From CAYLUN01 sp964386865 (GTDB lineage: Bacteria; Verrucomicrobiota; Kiritimatiellia; RFP12; UBA1067), in contig CAYLUN010000013.1 of assembly GCA_964386865.1 (NCBI GenBank), positions 34,302 through 98,301 on the forward strand: a DNA stretch of 64,000 nucleotides, read 5' to 3'. Positions 51,121 through 59,724 of the stretch are shown here, piece by piece (position 1 is the first letter of the stretch; each line of letters opens with the position of its first letter). Made by a program: the position numbers and the translations under genes. The notes under the pieces were generated by a model. It did not search any database. It saw only the letters and a program-made list of their open reading frames with translations, and was not told the DNA's origin.

Positions 51121-51768
51121 CTATTCTAAATCGATGCCGAAGAGCTCCGACAGATCCTCCTCGGCGATCCGCTCGTGCCCGTCGCCCGCCTGCTGCGCGG
51201 AGCGCATGAAGAGCAGGTCGCCCGTCGCGCCGCGCAGCTCCAGAAGCTTGATCGGCTTGCGGTCGAACTCGGCCGCCATCGCGAGCAGGGTCGCGGCGCG
51301 GTAGAGGCAGAAGGGATTGCGGCAGTGCGAGCAGGAGAAGGTGAGGTCCGACAGCTCGGGGAGCAGCCCGTCCGGCAGGCCGAACAGGCCCGCGACGATG
51401 TCGTCCGGCAGCTCGTCGGAGCTGAACAGCGCGTCACCGCAGCGCTCGCAGAGCCGGTCGAGCCGGAGCCAGCGCTCGGGCGTGAGCGGCTTCACGCTCA
51501 AATTGACCAGCGCAGTGCCGCCCTCGCGGTTGGTGAAGGACGCCTGCGCATGCGCCCGCCGCACGCGGCAGGACTGCAGGCGGCCGGCTTGCAGCAGCCG
51601 CTCGCCGAAAGCCATTTCAGAGGTGTACTTCGGGGTGCAGATGCGCCGGACATTGGCCTGCCAGGCGCGCCCCCACAGGGTGTCGCCGGTCTCCTCCCAA
51701 TCCGACTCAGGCGAAGGCGCCGCTAAGCCTGCGCGGCTTTGCGCGAAATCAAACAGATCCAATTGCAT
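51121..51768 (-). CDS. Degenerate SWIM-type protein paired with SNF2 helicase
   Basis: A 215-residue protein homologous in layout to the SWIM protein at 48 kb. DTLWGRAWQANV aligns with TSFWGKAWCKNI, then GRLQSCRVRRAHAQASF. In the finger region, SCSHCRNPFCLYRAATLL carries C146, C149 and C154, but the usual final His is Tyr156 and the CxC spacing is changed. Zinc binding may be altered. It ends EEDLSELFGIDLE, matching DELADVFGVDFE of the other SWIM protein. It is divergently transcribed from the SNF2 gene with 59 bp between. The start at 51768 is chosen because a TATAAT (51776-51781, minus strand) lies seven bases upstream, which allows a leaderless message; the frame extends to 51825. Confidence 0.7.
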   Translation of the reverse strand: MQLDLFDFAQSRAGLAAPSPESDWEETGDTLWGRAWQANVRRICTPKYTSEMAFGERLLQAGRLQSCRVRRAHAQASFTNREGGTALVNLSVKPLTPERWLRLDRLCERCGDALFSSDELPDDIVAGLFGLPDGLLPELSDLTFSCSHCRNPFCLYRAATLLAMAAEFDRKPIKLLELRGATGDLLFMRSAQQAGDGHERIAEEDLSELFGIDLE

Positions 51769-51775
51769 GGATTCC

Positions 51776-51812
51776 ATTATAGCATGGACAGGCCGATGCG
51801 CCATGCTACACT
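51776..51812. promoter_or_regulatory. Divergent promoter region, SWIM / SNF2
   Basis: Minus strand: TATAAT at 51781-51776, no clear -35, ending seven bases before the chosen SWIM start. Plus strand: TGGACA (51785-51790) and TACACT (51807-51812), 16 bp apart, giving a predicted start site about 9 bases before the SNF2 ATG at 51828, which has no ribosome binding site. Both messages could be leaderless or nearly so. Confidence 0.35.
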
Positions 51813-51827
51813 CTTGCGTCTTCACGT

Positions 51828-54539
51828 ATGACCGTAGAACTCTGCCTGTCGCCTAGCGGACACTTCCACCTCGCTGAAACCGACGCGGTGGAGGTTCCGC
51901 TTTCCGAAACCGCCGTAGCCCGCTGGCGGAGCGCGTTTGGCGCATCCGCCGCCGACGGGTTTCTGCTGCTGGCCGCCTGCAACGACGCCCTGCCGTCCTC
52001 GTTCGCCTTCGCGCGCGCCTTCTCCCGCCGCTACCTGACCGCGCTCTGCCACGCCCCGCGCGAGGAGGACCGTCCGTATCCCGACGTGCCGTCGCCCCCG
52101 GCGGAGGATTGGCTCGCTTGGCTCGACGAGGCCCCGCCGTTTCGCGGCATGGAGTTCTTCGGCCTTGAACAGGCCGCTGCGCTTTGGCTCCAACTCCATG
52201 CGGCCGCCGCGCACCGCGTGGCGGAGACCGAGGGCGGCGTGGACGCCTTTCTGCACGCGCTCAACCCCGCGTGGCGCGCCGTCGGCCGCATCACCTTCCA
52301 TCTGGCCGAGAACAAGAAGAACCCCGAGCGGCCCTTCGCCTTCATGGTCACCTACGCCAGCCGGCTCTCGGAAATCGGCCGCGTGCAGCACCTGCCGCTC
52401 AAACGCGCGCTGAGCGACTACGCCGACGCCAAGGACCGCGAGGCGCTGCTCCGCCTGCTCGACCCCATCCAGCGGGCCGTCGACCGGAGCGCGCTCGTCA
52501 AAGAGCTGTTCGAGTCCGGCCGCCTCTACCAGCCGCTGGCGTGGACCGCCCGCGACGCCTACCGCTTCCTGCGCGACCTCCCCGCCATCGAGTCCTGCGG
52601 CGTGATCGTCCGCGTGCCCGACTGGTGGAATCCGCGCCAGCCGCCGCGGCCCACCGTGAGCGTCCAGCTGGGCGACCGCCAGCCGTCGCGCCTCGGCGCG
52701 GACGCGCTGCTGGATTTCAGCCTGGCGGTGACGCTGGGTGGCGAGGCGCTCACGGGCGGCGAGATCCAGTCGCTGCTCAAAGCCGAGAGCGGCCTCGTCT
52801 CGCTGCGCGGCAAGTGGGTGGAGGTGAACAGCGAGCAGCTCAAGGAGGTGCTCGACCACTGGAAGAAGATCGAAAAGACCGCAAGCAACACGGGCGTGTC
52901 CTTCGCCGAGGCGATGCGCCTGCTCTCCGGCGTGTCGCTCGGCGGCGGCGAGGCCGCGCGCGCCGCCGTGCGTGTCAGCGCGTGGACCGGCGTGAGCGCC
53001 GGAAAATGGTTCGGCGAGACCCTCGCCCGCCTGCGCCAGCCCGCTCTCGACGCGGAGGCGCTGCCCTGCGCCGCCGACCTGCGCGCGACGCTGCGCCCGT
53101 ATCAGGAGACCGGCGTGCGCTGGCTGTACTTCATGGCCAGCCTGCGGCTCGGCGGGTGCCTCGCGGACGACATGGGGCTCGGCAAGACGATCCAGACGCT
53201 CGCGCTCCTGCTCTGGCTCAAGCGCGATGCGGCCGAGCACGTGCCGTCGCTGCTGGTCGCGCCCGCCTCGCTGCTCGCGAACTGGAAGGACGAAGCCCGC
53301 CGCTTCGCGCCCTCGCTGCGCCTGCTGATCGTCCATCCTTCGGGCAACGCCGACCCGCTGCTGCTCAAGCGCTGCGAGGCCAACCCGGCAGCCGCGCTCG
53401 CACGCGTCGACCTCGTGGTCACCTCCTACGGCATGGCCGCGCGCACGGACTGGCTGGCCGACGTCACCTGGCGGGTGGCTATCCTCGACGAGGCGCAGGC
53501 CATCAAGAACGCCGGCACGCGCCAGGCCCAGGCCGTGAAGCGGCTTCAGGCCTCCGCGCGCCTCGCGCTCACCGGCACGCCGGTCGAGAACCGCCTCGGC
53601 GATCTCTGGTCGCTCTTCGACTTCATCAACCCCGGCCTGCTCGGCGGCGCGAAGAGCTTCGACGCGTTCGTGCGGGCCCGCGAGGAGCTGCCCGACGCCT
53701 ACGCGCCGGTGCGGCGCCTGACGCGGCCCTACATCCTGCGCCGCCTCAAGACCGACCGCTCCGTGATCGCGGACCTGCCCGACAAGACCGTGATGCCCGC
53801 CTACTGCGGCCTCTCGCAGGCGCAGGCCGCGCTCTACGCCGATCAGGTCCGACAGCTCAAGAAGGCTCTCGAGGACGGCGTGGCGGACGAGCCGATGAAG
53901 CGCCGCGCCCTGATCCTCACCTCGCTCATGCGCTTCAAGCAGATCTGCAACCACCCGGCGCAGGCGCTGGGCGACGGCGATTACGCGGAGGGCCGCAGCG
54001 GCAAATTCGCCCGCCTGCGTGCGCTGGGCGAGGAGATCGCGGAGCGCCAGGACAAAGTGCTGGTCTTCACGCAGTACCGCGAGATGACCGAGCCGCTGGC
54101 GGCCTTCTTGGCGACGCTCTTCCGTCGGCAGGGCCTGACCCTGCACGGCGGCACGCCCGTCGGCAGGCGCCGCGAGCTGGTCGACGCGTTCCAGCGCGAC
54201 GACGGCCCGCCCTTCTTCGTGCTCTCCCTCAAAGCGGGCGGCACGGGCCTGAACCTCACGCAGGCCTCGCACGTGATCCACTTCGACCGCTGGTGGAACC
54301 CGGCCGTGGAGAACCAGGCCACGGACCGCGCCTTCCGCATCGGCCAGAAGAAGAACGTGCTGGTCCACACCTTCATCTGCCGCGGCACGGTCGAGGACAA
54401 GATCAACGCCCTGCTCGAAGACAAGCGGGCGCTGGCGGACGAGATCCTGCACGGCGGGGGCGAGACGCTCCTCACCGAAATGAAGAACGACGAGCTCTTG
54501 AGCTTCGTCGCGCTCGACCTGCACGCCGCGCTCGACTGA
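51828..54539 (+). CDS. SNF2-family DNA helicase/ATPase
   Basis: A 903-residue Swi2/Snf2 ATPase of the bacterial SWIM-associated type (SNF2_N plus Helicase_C). The first ~430 residues are an N-terminal domain typical of these bacterial proteins. Walker A is DDMGLGKTIQT with K453, motif II is LDEAQAIKN (D554, E555), motif III LTGTPVENRLGDLWSLFDF, and the C-terminal helicase half has VLVFTQYREMTEP, VLSLKAGGTGLNLTQA, FDRWWNPAVENQATDRAFRIGQ. All motifs are intact. It translocates on double-stranded DNA and remodels protein-DNA complexes. Its partner is probably one or both SWIM proteins. The role (repair, transcription or defence) is not determined. Confidence 0.93.
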   Translation: MTVELCLSPSGHFHLAETDAVEVPLSETAVARWRSAFGASAADGFLLLAACNDALPSSFAFARAFSRRYLTALCHAPREEDRPYPDVPSPPAEDWLAWLDEAPPFRGMEFFGLEQAAALWLQLHAAAAHRVAETEGGVDAFLHALNPAWRAVGRITFHLAENKKNPERPFAFMVTYASRLSEIGRVQHLPLKRALSDYADAKDREALLRLLDPIQRAVDRSALVKELFESGRLYQPLAWTARDAYRFLRDLPAIESCGVIVRVPDWWNPRQPPRPTVSVQLGDRQPSRLGADALLDFSLAVTLGGEALTGGEIQSLLKAESGLVSLRGKWVEVNSEQLKEVLDHWKKIEKTASNTGVSFAEAMRLLSGVSLGGGEAARAAVRVSAWTGVSAGKWFGETLARLRQPALDAEALPCAADLRATLRPYQETGVRWLYFMASLRLGGCLADDMGLGKTIQTLALLLWLKRDAAEHVPSLLVAPASLLANWKDEARRFAPSLRLLIVHPSGNADPLLLKRCEANPAAALARVDLVVTSYGMAARTDWLADVTWRVAILDEAQAIKNAGTRQAQAVKRLQASARLALTGTPVENRLGDLWSLFDFINPGLLGGAKSFDAFVRAREELPDAYAPVRRLTRPYILRRLKTDRSVIADLPDKTVMPAYCGLSQAQAALYADQVRQLKKALEDGVADEPMKRRALILTSLMRFKQICNHPAQALGDGDYAEGRSGKFARLRALGEEIAERQDKVLVFTQYREMTEPLAAFLATLFRRQGLTLHGGTPVGRRRELVDAFQRDDGPPFFVLSLKAGGTGLNLTQASHVIHFDRWWNPAVENQATDRAFRIGQKKNVLVHTFICRGTVEDKINALLEDKRALADEILHGGGETLLTEMKNDELLSFVALDLHAALD

Positions 54540-54553
54540 TGGCGCTCAGCGCA

Positions 54554-54871
54554 TCACGAAGTTTCGCACGAGCCACTCGTCGCTTGCGCCTCCTCCTGCC
54601 GGATGCGCGCCTGCTTCCGGTTGAAGTACAAGACCCCGAGCGGCAGAAGGATCGCGTAAGGAATCCACAGCAGGTAGCTGTACGGGCGCGGCAGAAGGAC
54701 CATGAGCGCCAAGAACGCGAGGACGACCACCCAGCATACGGCGCTCGCCTTCATCATGAACGCCCGCTCTTTGGGCCCGTTCGTGTTCTTGATGCTGAAG
54801 TACGTTCCCGCCAGGCCGCCCAGCAGCCCGATGACACACCCGCCGATGGCACCTATCACGCCTACATGCAT
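54554..54871 (-). CDS. Small three-pass membrane protein
   Basis: A 105-residue membrane protein with three hydrophobic segments: VIGAIGGCVIGLLGGLAGTYF, ASAVCWVVVLAFLALMVLL, and YLLWIPYAILLPLGVLYF, followed by a basic tail. No family name can be given. Its ATG (54871) overlaps the end of the PIG-L gene by ten bases, with GGAGGAG within that gene as the binding site, so the two are translationally coupled. Confidence 0.7.
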   Translation of the reverse strand: MHVGVIGAIGGCVIGLLGGLAGTYFSIKNTNGPKERAFMMKASAVCWVVVLAFLALMVLLPRPYSYLLWIPYAILLPLGVLYFNRKQARIRQEEAQATSGSCETS

Positions 54872-55635
54872 GCGACTCCTCCTTCCGGTCTATACGTTTC
54901 GACTTCAAAGGCTTCCGCATAGGGAGCGTCGAGCGACAAGTCGCGGGCGATCTGCCGGTTGCCCTCGAGGATGCGGTCGTCAAAGCCATGGCCGCGCGTG
55001 AGCCGATTGCGCTGGTGCTGCGTATCGTGGAAGCGCAGGAGCGCCGCCTTCCACGCAGCCTGCTCGGGCCCGAACGGCGTGTAGAGGTCGGTGCGCATGG
55101 CCACGGTCTTCGGGTCGCGAATCAGGAGCAGGGTCACGGGCTGGCGAGGCGCTGAGACGAGCGCGCGCACCATCGCGTAGAGCGCCCGGTGGGCGCTGTT
55201 GGTGTCGTTGCCGTGGGGCAGAAAAATAAGGTCGGGCGCGTGCGCGGCGAGGGCCGCCGCCAGCGCCTCGCGGTTGCGGGGCGTCTCGCACAGCTGGCCT
55301 TCGCCGTCGTCGCTGTCCAGCGAGAGGAAGGTCAGGCACGCGTCCGGCAGGCCGAAGAACCGCAGGCTCTCGCGCTGTTCGCGCTCGCGGATGGCAGCCT
55401 TCCTTTCCCACGTCAAGTCGGGCGCATACGAGTCGAGCACGCCGCTGCCGGTGCGGACGACCGCCGCGTGAAGCGGGTTACCGTTTTCAGCCAGTCGATG
55501 AAGCGTGACCGCGATCGCGTCGAAATCGTCGGGGTGCGGGCCCAGCATCAGGACGCGACAATGGCGCGGGACGCCGCCCGCGCGCAGCTCTTGCGGACGG
55601 CCTGACACAGCGAATATTCCGGCCTCTACGCTCAT
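54862..55635 (-). CDS. PIG-L family deacetylase
   Basis: A 257-residue zinc-dependent deacetylase of the PIG-L/LmbE family, which removes acetyl groups from N-acetylglucosamine-type sugars or related molecules. Metal ligands are plain: LMLGPHPDDFD near residue 30 supplies His-x-x-Asp, and LPHGNDTNSAHRAL near residue 145 supplies the third ligand and the His. Family-typical REREQRESLRFFGL lies between. Length is normal and no signal peptide is present. The substrate is not determinable from sequence. It is the first gene of a coupled pair with the small membrane protein. Confidence 0.88.
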   Translation of the reverse strand: MSVEAGIFAVSGRPQELRAGGVPRHCRVLMLGPHPDDFDAIAVTLHRLAENGNPLHAAVVRTGSGVLDSYAPDLTWERKAAIREREQRESLRFFGLPDACLTFLSLDSDDGEGQLCETPRNREALAAALAAHAPDLIFLPHGNDTNSAHRALYAMVRALVSAPRQPVTLLLIRDPKTVAMRTDLYTPFGPEQAAWKAALLRFHDTQHQRNRLTRGHGFDDRILEGNRQIARDLSLDAPYAEAFEVETYRPEGGVACM

Positions 55636-55996
55636 CTTGGACTTCCCAACCGTGTCGTTAGCTTAGCACAGCGCACGCCCCTATTCCAAGGCCAATCCGC
55701 GACGGGCGCAGGCACGATTCACTTGCAAAGGCCCTGACGGGCCCACAACAAACGGGTTGAGCCTACAAACTCCGTTTTGGACAAGAGGGGCCGCTGGTCG
55801 TAGTGGCTACAAACGGGTTGAGCCTACAAACTCCGTTTTGGACAAGAGGGGCCGCTGGTCGTAGTGGCTCCGTGAGGAGCTTCTCAAGTGAATTGTGCGT
55901 GCCCCAACCCGCGATTAGCCTTCCACCGGACACGTCGCTTCGTGTATTCTACAGACTATTAAACATGGTTTGTCGCTTATCGGCTGGGGGAAACGA
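55636..55996. repeat. 360-bp gap with a perfect 61-bp tandem duplication
   Basis: Two identical 61-bp copies (55748-55808 and 55809-55869) lie head to tail. Each begins ACAAACGGGTTGAGCCTACA and ends GTAGTGGCT. The last few bases belong to the GTAGTGGC...GTGAGG hairpin family, whose CTCCGTGAGGAGC follows at 55868-55880. No gene seen. Confidence 0.85.
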
Positions 55997-58900
55997 ATGA
56001 GCAGACTCGGGGGAGTCATTATTATCGGCGCGGCCATGGCGGCCACCGGGCTGTCCGCCGCCACGTGGTGGCAGGCGCAGCTTGAGCAGGTCGAGGCCTT
56101 CAGCCGGCAGACGGCGGAATCGCGCGAGGCGGTGCGCGCCGCCAACCCGGGCTGGCAGGCGTTCAAGACCGTCAGCCTGCCGCTCGCGTGCGAGCCGGAG
56201 TCGACCCCGATGCGCGTGCCCATGACCGGCATCCGCAAGGTCTGGATCGGCTCGGCCGACCGCAGCCAGTCCTTTATCGGCGAGCCTGTCTGGGTGGATG
56301 CCAAAGGTAACAAGACCCCCGTGCTCATTTCCACGAACGCGCCGCTCGCGGGCAAGCCCAAGGGATTCACGGTGCGGGAGGCCGGCAAGCGGCCCCACAA
56401 GCTGCGCGGCGGCGCGCTCAAGGAGTTCGCCTACGGCTACCTGTTCAACGAGTGCCAGGCGCTGGCCGAAGCGCCCGAGGGCACCGAGTGGTTCGAAGCC
56501 GCCGCCGGGCAGAACAACCCCAACAGCAGGACGGTCGTGCACCTGGTGCTCGAGCTGGAATCGCGCCTGGCGAGCTCGGACGCTCGCACGGAGACAGCCA
56601 AGGAAATCCAGGCCGACATCGCCCGCCAGTTCAACACGCCGCAGGAGATCGCCGAACAGCTCCTCGAGCAATACACCATCTGGGGCGGCAACGGCGTCTC
56701 GGCCGACCTGCGCTCGCTGACCGACCGCTACACGGGAGCTTGCCCGCCCGGTCTGCGCGAAAAGGCGCAGAAGCTGCGGCCCTATTCGCCCGAGAACCTT
56801 GAAAAGGTGCGGGCGCTCTATTACCTCGAACAGGCCCGCCAGCGCCTCGACCTCTGCCGCAAGACCGCCGACCTCGTGACCCGCGAGGGCGGCAGCGTGC
56901 CGTGGGCCGCAGCGGAGATCGCCGCGCTTTCGAACAGGGTCGAGGACGTTATCGCCGCCGCACCCGCGGGCGAGACCGGCCTCTTCGGCGAGGCCTTCCG
57001 CCTGCGCCGCAAGATCCTCTTCGCGCACCCGAAGCTGGCTTTCGACAAGCTGCTCATCAACAAGAATCCGCCCACGCTTTACAGCCACAACTGCGACCAG
57101 TACCTCGGCCGCCACAGCCGCATCGGCGAGGGCCCGACGATCCTCACGAGCTGGCAGAGCGACCGGCCGCAGGAGCGCGTGCTCCTCCAGGACCGCCTGC
57201 CGCCCGGCGCGTTCTACCGGCCCCACCTGCACCCCGACGCCACCAAGTTCGCGTTCGCCTACGCCGACCATACCACGAACAACCCGTTCTTTTTCCGCTA
57301 TTTCCTCTACGAGTCCGCGATCGACGGCTCGTGGGTGCGGCAGCTCACCGGCACGCCGCGCGACCCGCTCACGACGGTGGGCGGGCGCTCGACCGTGATG
57401 GTTGAGGACAGCGACCCGTGTTACCTGCCGGACGGCGGGCTCGCGTTCGTCACCACCCGCGCTCAAAATTACGGCCGCTGCCACGGCGGCCGCTACACGC
57501 CCGCGTGGATGCTCTACCGCTGCGACAAGGACGGCAACGCCATCCGCCAGCTCTCCTACGGCATCGAGAACGAGACGACGCCGGCGGTGCTCAGCGACGG
57601 CCGCCTGCTCTACACGCGCTGGGAGTACGTGGACCGGCACGAGATGGAGTTCCACAAGCTCTGGTGGAAGCGGCCCGACGGCACGGCCGTTTCGCACTAC
57701 TACGGCAACGACACCATCTACCCGCTGATGATCTCCGAGGCGCGGGCCATTCCCGGCTCGCGGAAGATCGTCGCCACCGGCGTCGCCCACCACAGCTTCC
57801 ACACCGGCACCATGATCGTGATCGACGTGGAGAAGGGCGAGAACGGCCCCGAGCCGGTCACGCGCATCACGCCCGAGCGCCGCTATCCGGAGTCGAACGA
57901 ACCCGGCGGCCCGGGGCATTTCAGTACGCCCTTCCCGCTGACCGAGAACCTCTTCTTCGCGACCTACTCGCCGAACAACATCCCCTTCCAAGGCACCACG
58001 CCCGATGCGACTGGCTACCTGATCATGATCGTTGACACGGCTGGCGGCCGCGAGCCGATCTACCGCGACCCGGACACCTCGTGCTTCGCCCCGCAGCCCG
58101 TGGTGCCGCGCCCGATGCCGCCGATCATCCCCTCGATGCTGCCCGAGCACCCCGAGGGCGAGACCGGCATCTACGCCGTACAGAACGTCAACCTCACGCG
58201 CAACGATCCGCTGGGGCTGCTCAAGCCCGGCCAGATCAAGTACCTGCGCTTCAACCGCATCTACGTCAAGCCGACCGCCTCCAACGCGGGCCTCAACGGC
58301 CGCGTGGGCGTGGGGCTCGCGAAGAAGATCCTCGGCACCGTGCCGGTGGCGGACGACGGCTCGGTCGTCGTGCGCGCGCCCGCCGGCGTGCCCATACAGA
58401 TTCAGGCGCTCGACGAGAACGGCCTGGCCGTGATGACGGAGCGCTCGTTCCACTATCTGCACGCGGGCGAGCGCCGCGGCTGCGTGGGCTGCCACGCGGA
58501 GAGCCACGCCTCGCCGCCCGACAACCCGTCGCTGCTGATGCGCAAGCCTGCCGAACTGACCCCGCCCGCCGGCCCTGCGTACGAGGGCGGCTTCAGCTTC
58601 GTGCGCACGGTGCAGCCCGTGCTCGACCGCCACTGCCTCCGCTGCCACGGCCTCGGCGAAAAAGAGCTGCCGAACAGCATCAGCCTGATCGGCACGCAGC
58701 AGGGCAGCTACTCGCAGTCGTACATGACCCTGCTCCGCTACACCAATCCCATCGGCCTCAAGTCCGAGGCGCACGGCGAGGAGAAAAACATCAGCCGCCC
58801 CATGGACTACTACGCGCACGGCTCACGGCTCGGCAAGATGCTGCTCGCGAACCACCAGAAGGTGAACCTGCCGCGCGAGGACTTCCAGCGCCTCATCGAC

Positions 58901-59320
58901 TGGCTCGACCTGAACTCGCAGGCCAACGGCGACTCGTCGCACAACCGCATCGAGCACTCACGGATCGACGGCGCGAAAGAGCGCGAACTGCGCGAGGCGG
59001 TCAAGGCCCGCTTCGGCGAGGCGCTCGCCAAGCAGCCCATTTACGCGCTGGTCAACATCGCCAACCCCGACGAGAGCCGCCTGCTGATGGCGCCGCTCGC
59101 GAAAGAGGCCGGCGGCTGGGGCCAGATCGAGAAGGGCTGGGCGTCGAGAGAGGACTCCGACTACGCGCGCTTCCGCGCCCTCATCGCGGCGGCCATCGTG
59201 CCGCCCTCGCCGGACATTTGCGGCACCTGTGGCCGCGACACCGGCTGCGCCTGCGGCAACTGCTGGATCCGCCTCAACCGCCTGAACGTCCCGCCCCTCG
59301 CCGCCACGCCGATTAGGTGA
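55997..59320 (+). CDS. HzsA-related two-heme c-type cytochrome-like protein
   Basis: A 1107-residue exported protein (signal peptide about 1-22) related to the alpha subunit family of hydrazine synthase. That family includes many proteins outside anammox bacteria with no known reaction. The middle region reads as a beta-propeller (HNCDQYLGRHSRIGEGP, YNxxxP-type blocks, YLPDGGLAFVTTRAQNYG, ETTPAVLSDGRLLYTRWEY). Two c-heme motifs are present: CVGCH (829-833) and CLRCH (880-884), spaced as in a diheme domain. The C-terminus adds a cysteine cluster CGTCGRDTGCACGNCW that could bind metal. No beta or gamma subunit genes are nearby, so hydrazine chemistry is not implied. The start at 55997 begins the signal peptide. 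Confidence 0.8.
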   Translation: MSRLGGVIIIGAAMAATGLSAATWWQAQLEQVEAFSRQTAESREAVRAANPGWQAFKTVSLPLACEPESTPMRVPMTGIRKVWIGSADRSQSFIGEPVWVDAKGNKTPVLISTNAPLAGKPKGFTVREAGKRPHKLRGGALKEFAYGYLFNECQALAEAPEGTEWFEAAAGQNNPNSRTVVHLVLELESRLASSDARTETAKEIQADIARQFNTPQEIAEQLLEQYTIWGGNGVSADLRSLTDRYTGACPPGLREKAQKLRPYSPENLEKVRALYYLEQARQRLDLCRKTADLVTREGGSVPWAAAEIAALSNRVEDVIAAAPAGETGLFGEAFRLRRKILFAHPKLAFDKLLINKNPPTLYSHNCDQYLGRHSRIGEGPTILTSWQSDRPQERVLLQDRLPPGAFYRPHLHPDATKFAFAYADHTTNNPFFFRYFLYESAIDGSWVRQLTGTPRDPLTTVGGRSTVMVEDSDPCYLPDGGLAFVTTRAQNYGRCHGGRYTPAWMLYRCDKDGNAIRQLSYGIENETTPAVLSDGRLLYTRWEYVDRHEMEFHKLWWKRPDGTAVSHYYGNDTIYPLMISEARAIPGSRKIVATGVAHHSFHTGTMIVIDVEKGENGPEPVTRITPERRYPESNEPGGPGHFSTPFPLTENLFFATYSPNNIPFQGTTPDATGYLIMIVDTAGGREPIYRDPDTSCFAPQPVVPRPMPPIIPSMLPEHPEGETGIYAVQNVNLTRNDPLGLLKPGQIKYLRFNRIYVKPTASNAGLNGRVGVGLAKKILGTVPVADDGSVVVRAPAGVPIQIQALDENGLAVMTERSFHYLHAGERRGCVGCHAESHASPPDNPSLLMRKPAELTPPAGPAYEGGFSFVRTVQPVLDRHCLRCHGLGEKELPNSISLIGTQQGSYSQSYMTLLRYTNPIGLKSEAHGEEKNISRPMDYYAHGSRLGKMLLANHQKVNLPREDFQRLIDWLDLNSQANGDSSHNRIEHSRIDGAKERELREAVKARFGEALAKQPIYALVNIANPDESRLLMAPLAKEAGGWGQIEKGWASREDSDYARFRALIAAAIVPPSPDICGTCGRDTGCACGNCWIRLNRLNVPPLAATPIR

Positions 59321-59327
59321 AGCGGTC

Positions 59328-59418
59328 GGAGGTCGGAGGTCAGAGGTCGGAGGTCAGAGGTCGGAGGTCAGAGGTCGGAGGTCAGAGGTCAGAGGTCAGA
59401 GGTCAGAGGTCGGAGGTC
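59328..59418. repeat. Heptamer array RGAGGTC, 13 copies
   Basis: Thirteen contiguous 7-bp units, each GGAGGTC or AGAGGTC, begin eight bases after the HzsA-like stop codon. The reverse-complement unit GACCTCC forms the array inside the synthase-like gene at 45401-45435. Confidence 0.9.
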
Positions 59419-59489
59419 AGCACTCGCTCCCTCTTCACTTGGGAGTTGAACGTTAGACGGGCGTGTGAGCGATTCGGCTGCCGGGGTCA

Positions 59490-59573
59490 GTACGGCGGGC
59501 GCTACGAGCCCGCCGAAAACGGCGGCGAGCGTCTGTCTCACGCTTTTCGGCCGTCTCGTAGCTCCGGCCGTAC
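59490..59573. repeat. Imperfect 30-bp inverted repeat
   Basis: GTACGGCGGGCGCTACGAG at 59490 is mirrored by CTCGTAGCTCCGGCCGTAC near 59555. Outside this, three GCGTTxx heptamers lie at 59642-59662. The rest of the 404-bp gap 59321-59724 shows no gene. Confidence 0.6.
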
Positions 59574-59724
59574 CGGCGCAAGCGGCGTGCTTTACACAGC
59601 CATGTAAACGAATCGCGCGTGCGCCCGTGCGCCCGTGGCAAGCGTTCTGCGTTGAGCGTTATGGACGGACACGGACGAACCAGCTAGAATTCCGTCCGGT
59701 TCTCCTGCTAGCCGGTTCTGGATA

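Noticed and set aside
51822..54524. A 900-codon open frame on the strand opposite the SNF2 gene
   Set aside because: It is an antisense shadow produced by GC-rich codon bias: composition is Arg/Ala/Gly-rich with no family motifs, while the plus strand has all SNF2 motifs.
55949..58819. A 956-codon open frame opposite the HzsA-like gene
   Set aside because: Same GC-driven antisense artefact; the plus strand holds two CxxCH motifs and a signal peptide.
55997..59320. True hydrazine synthase (anammox)
   Set aside because: Only an alpha-like protein is present, no beta/gamma subunits or other anammox genes; the family is broad.
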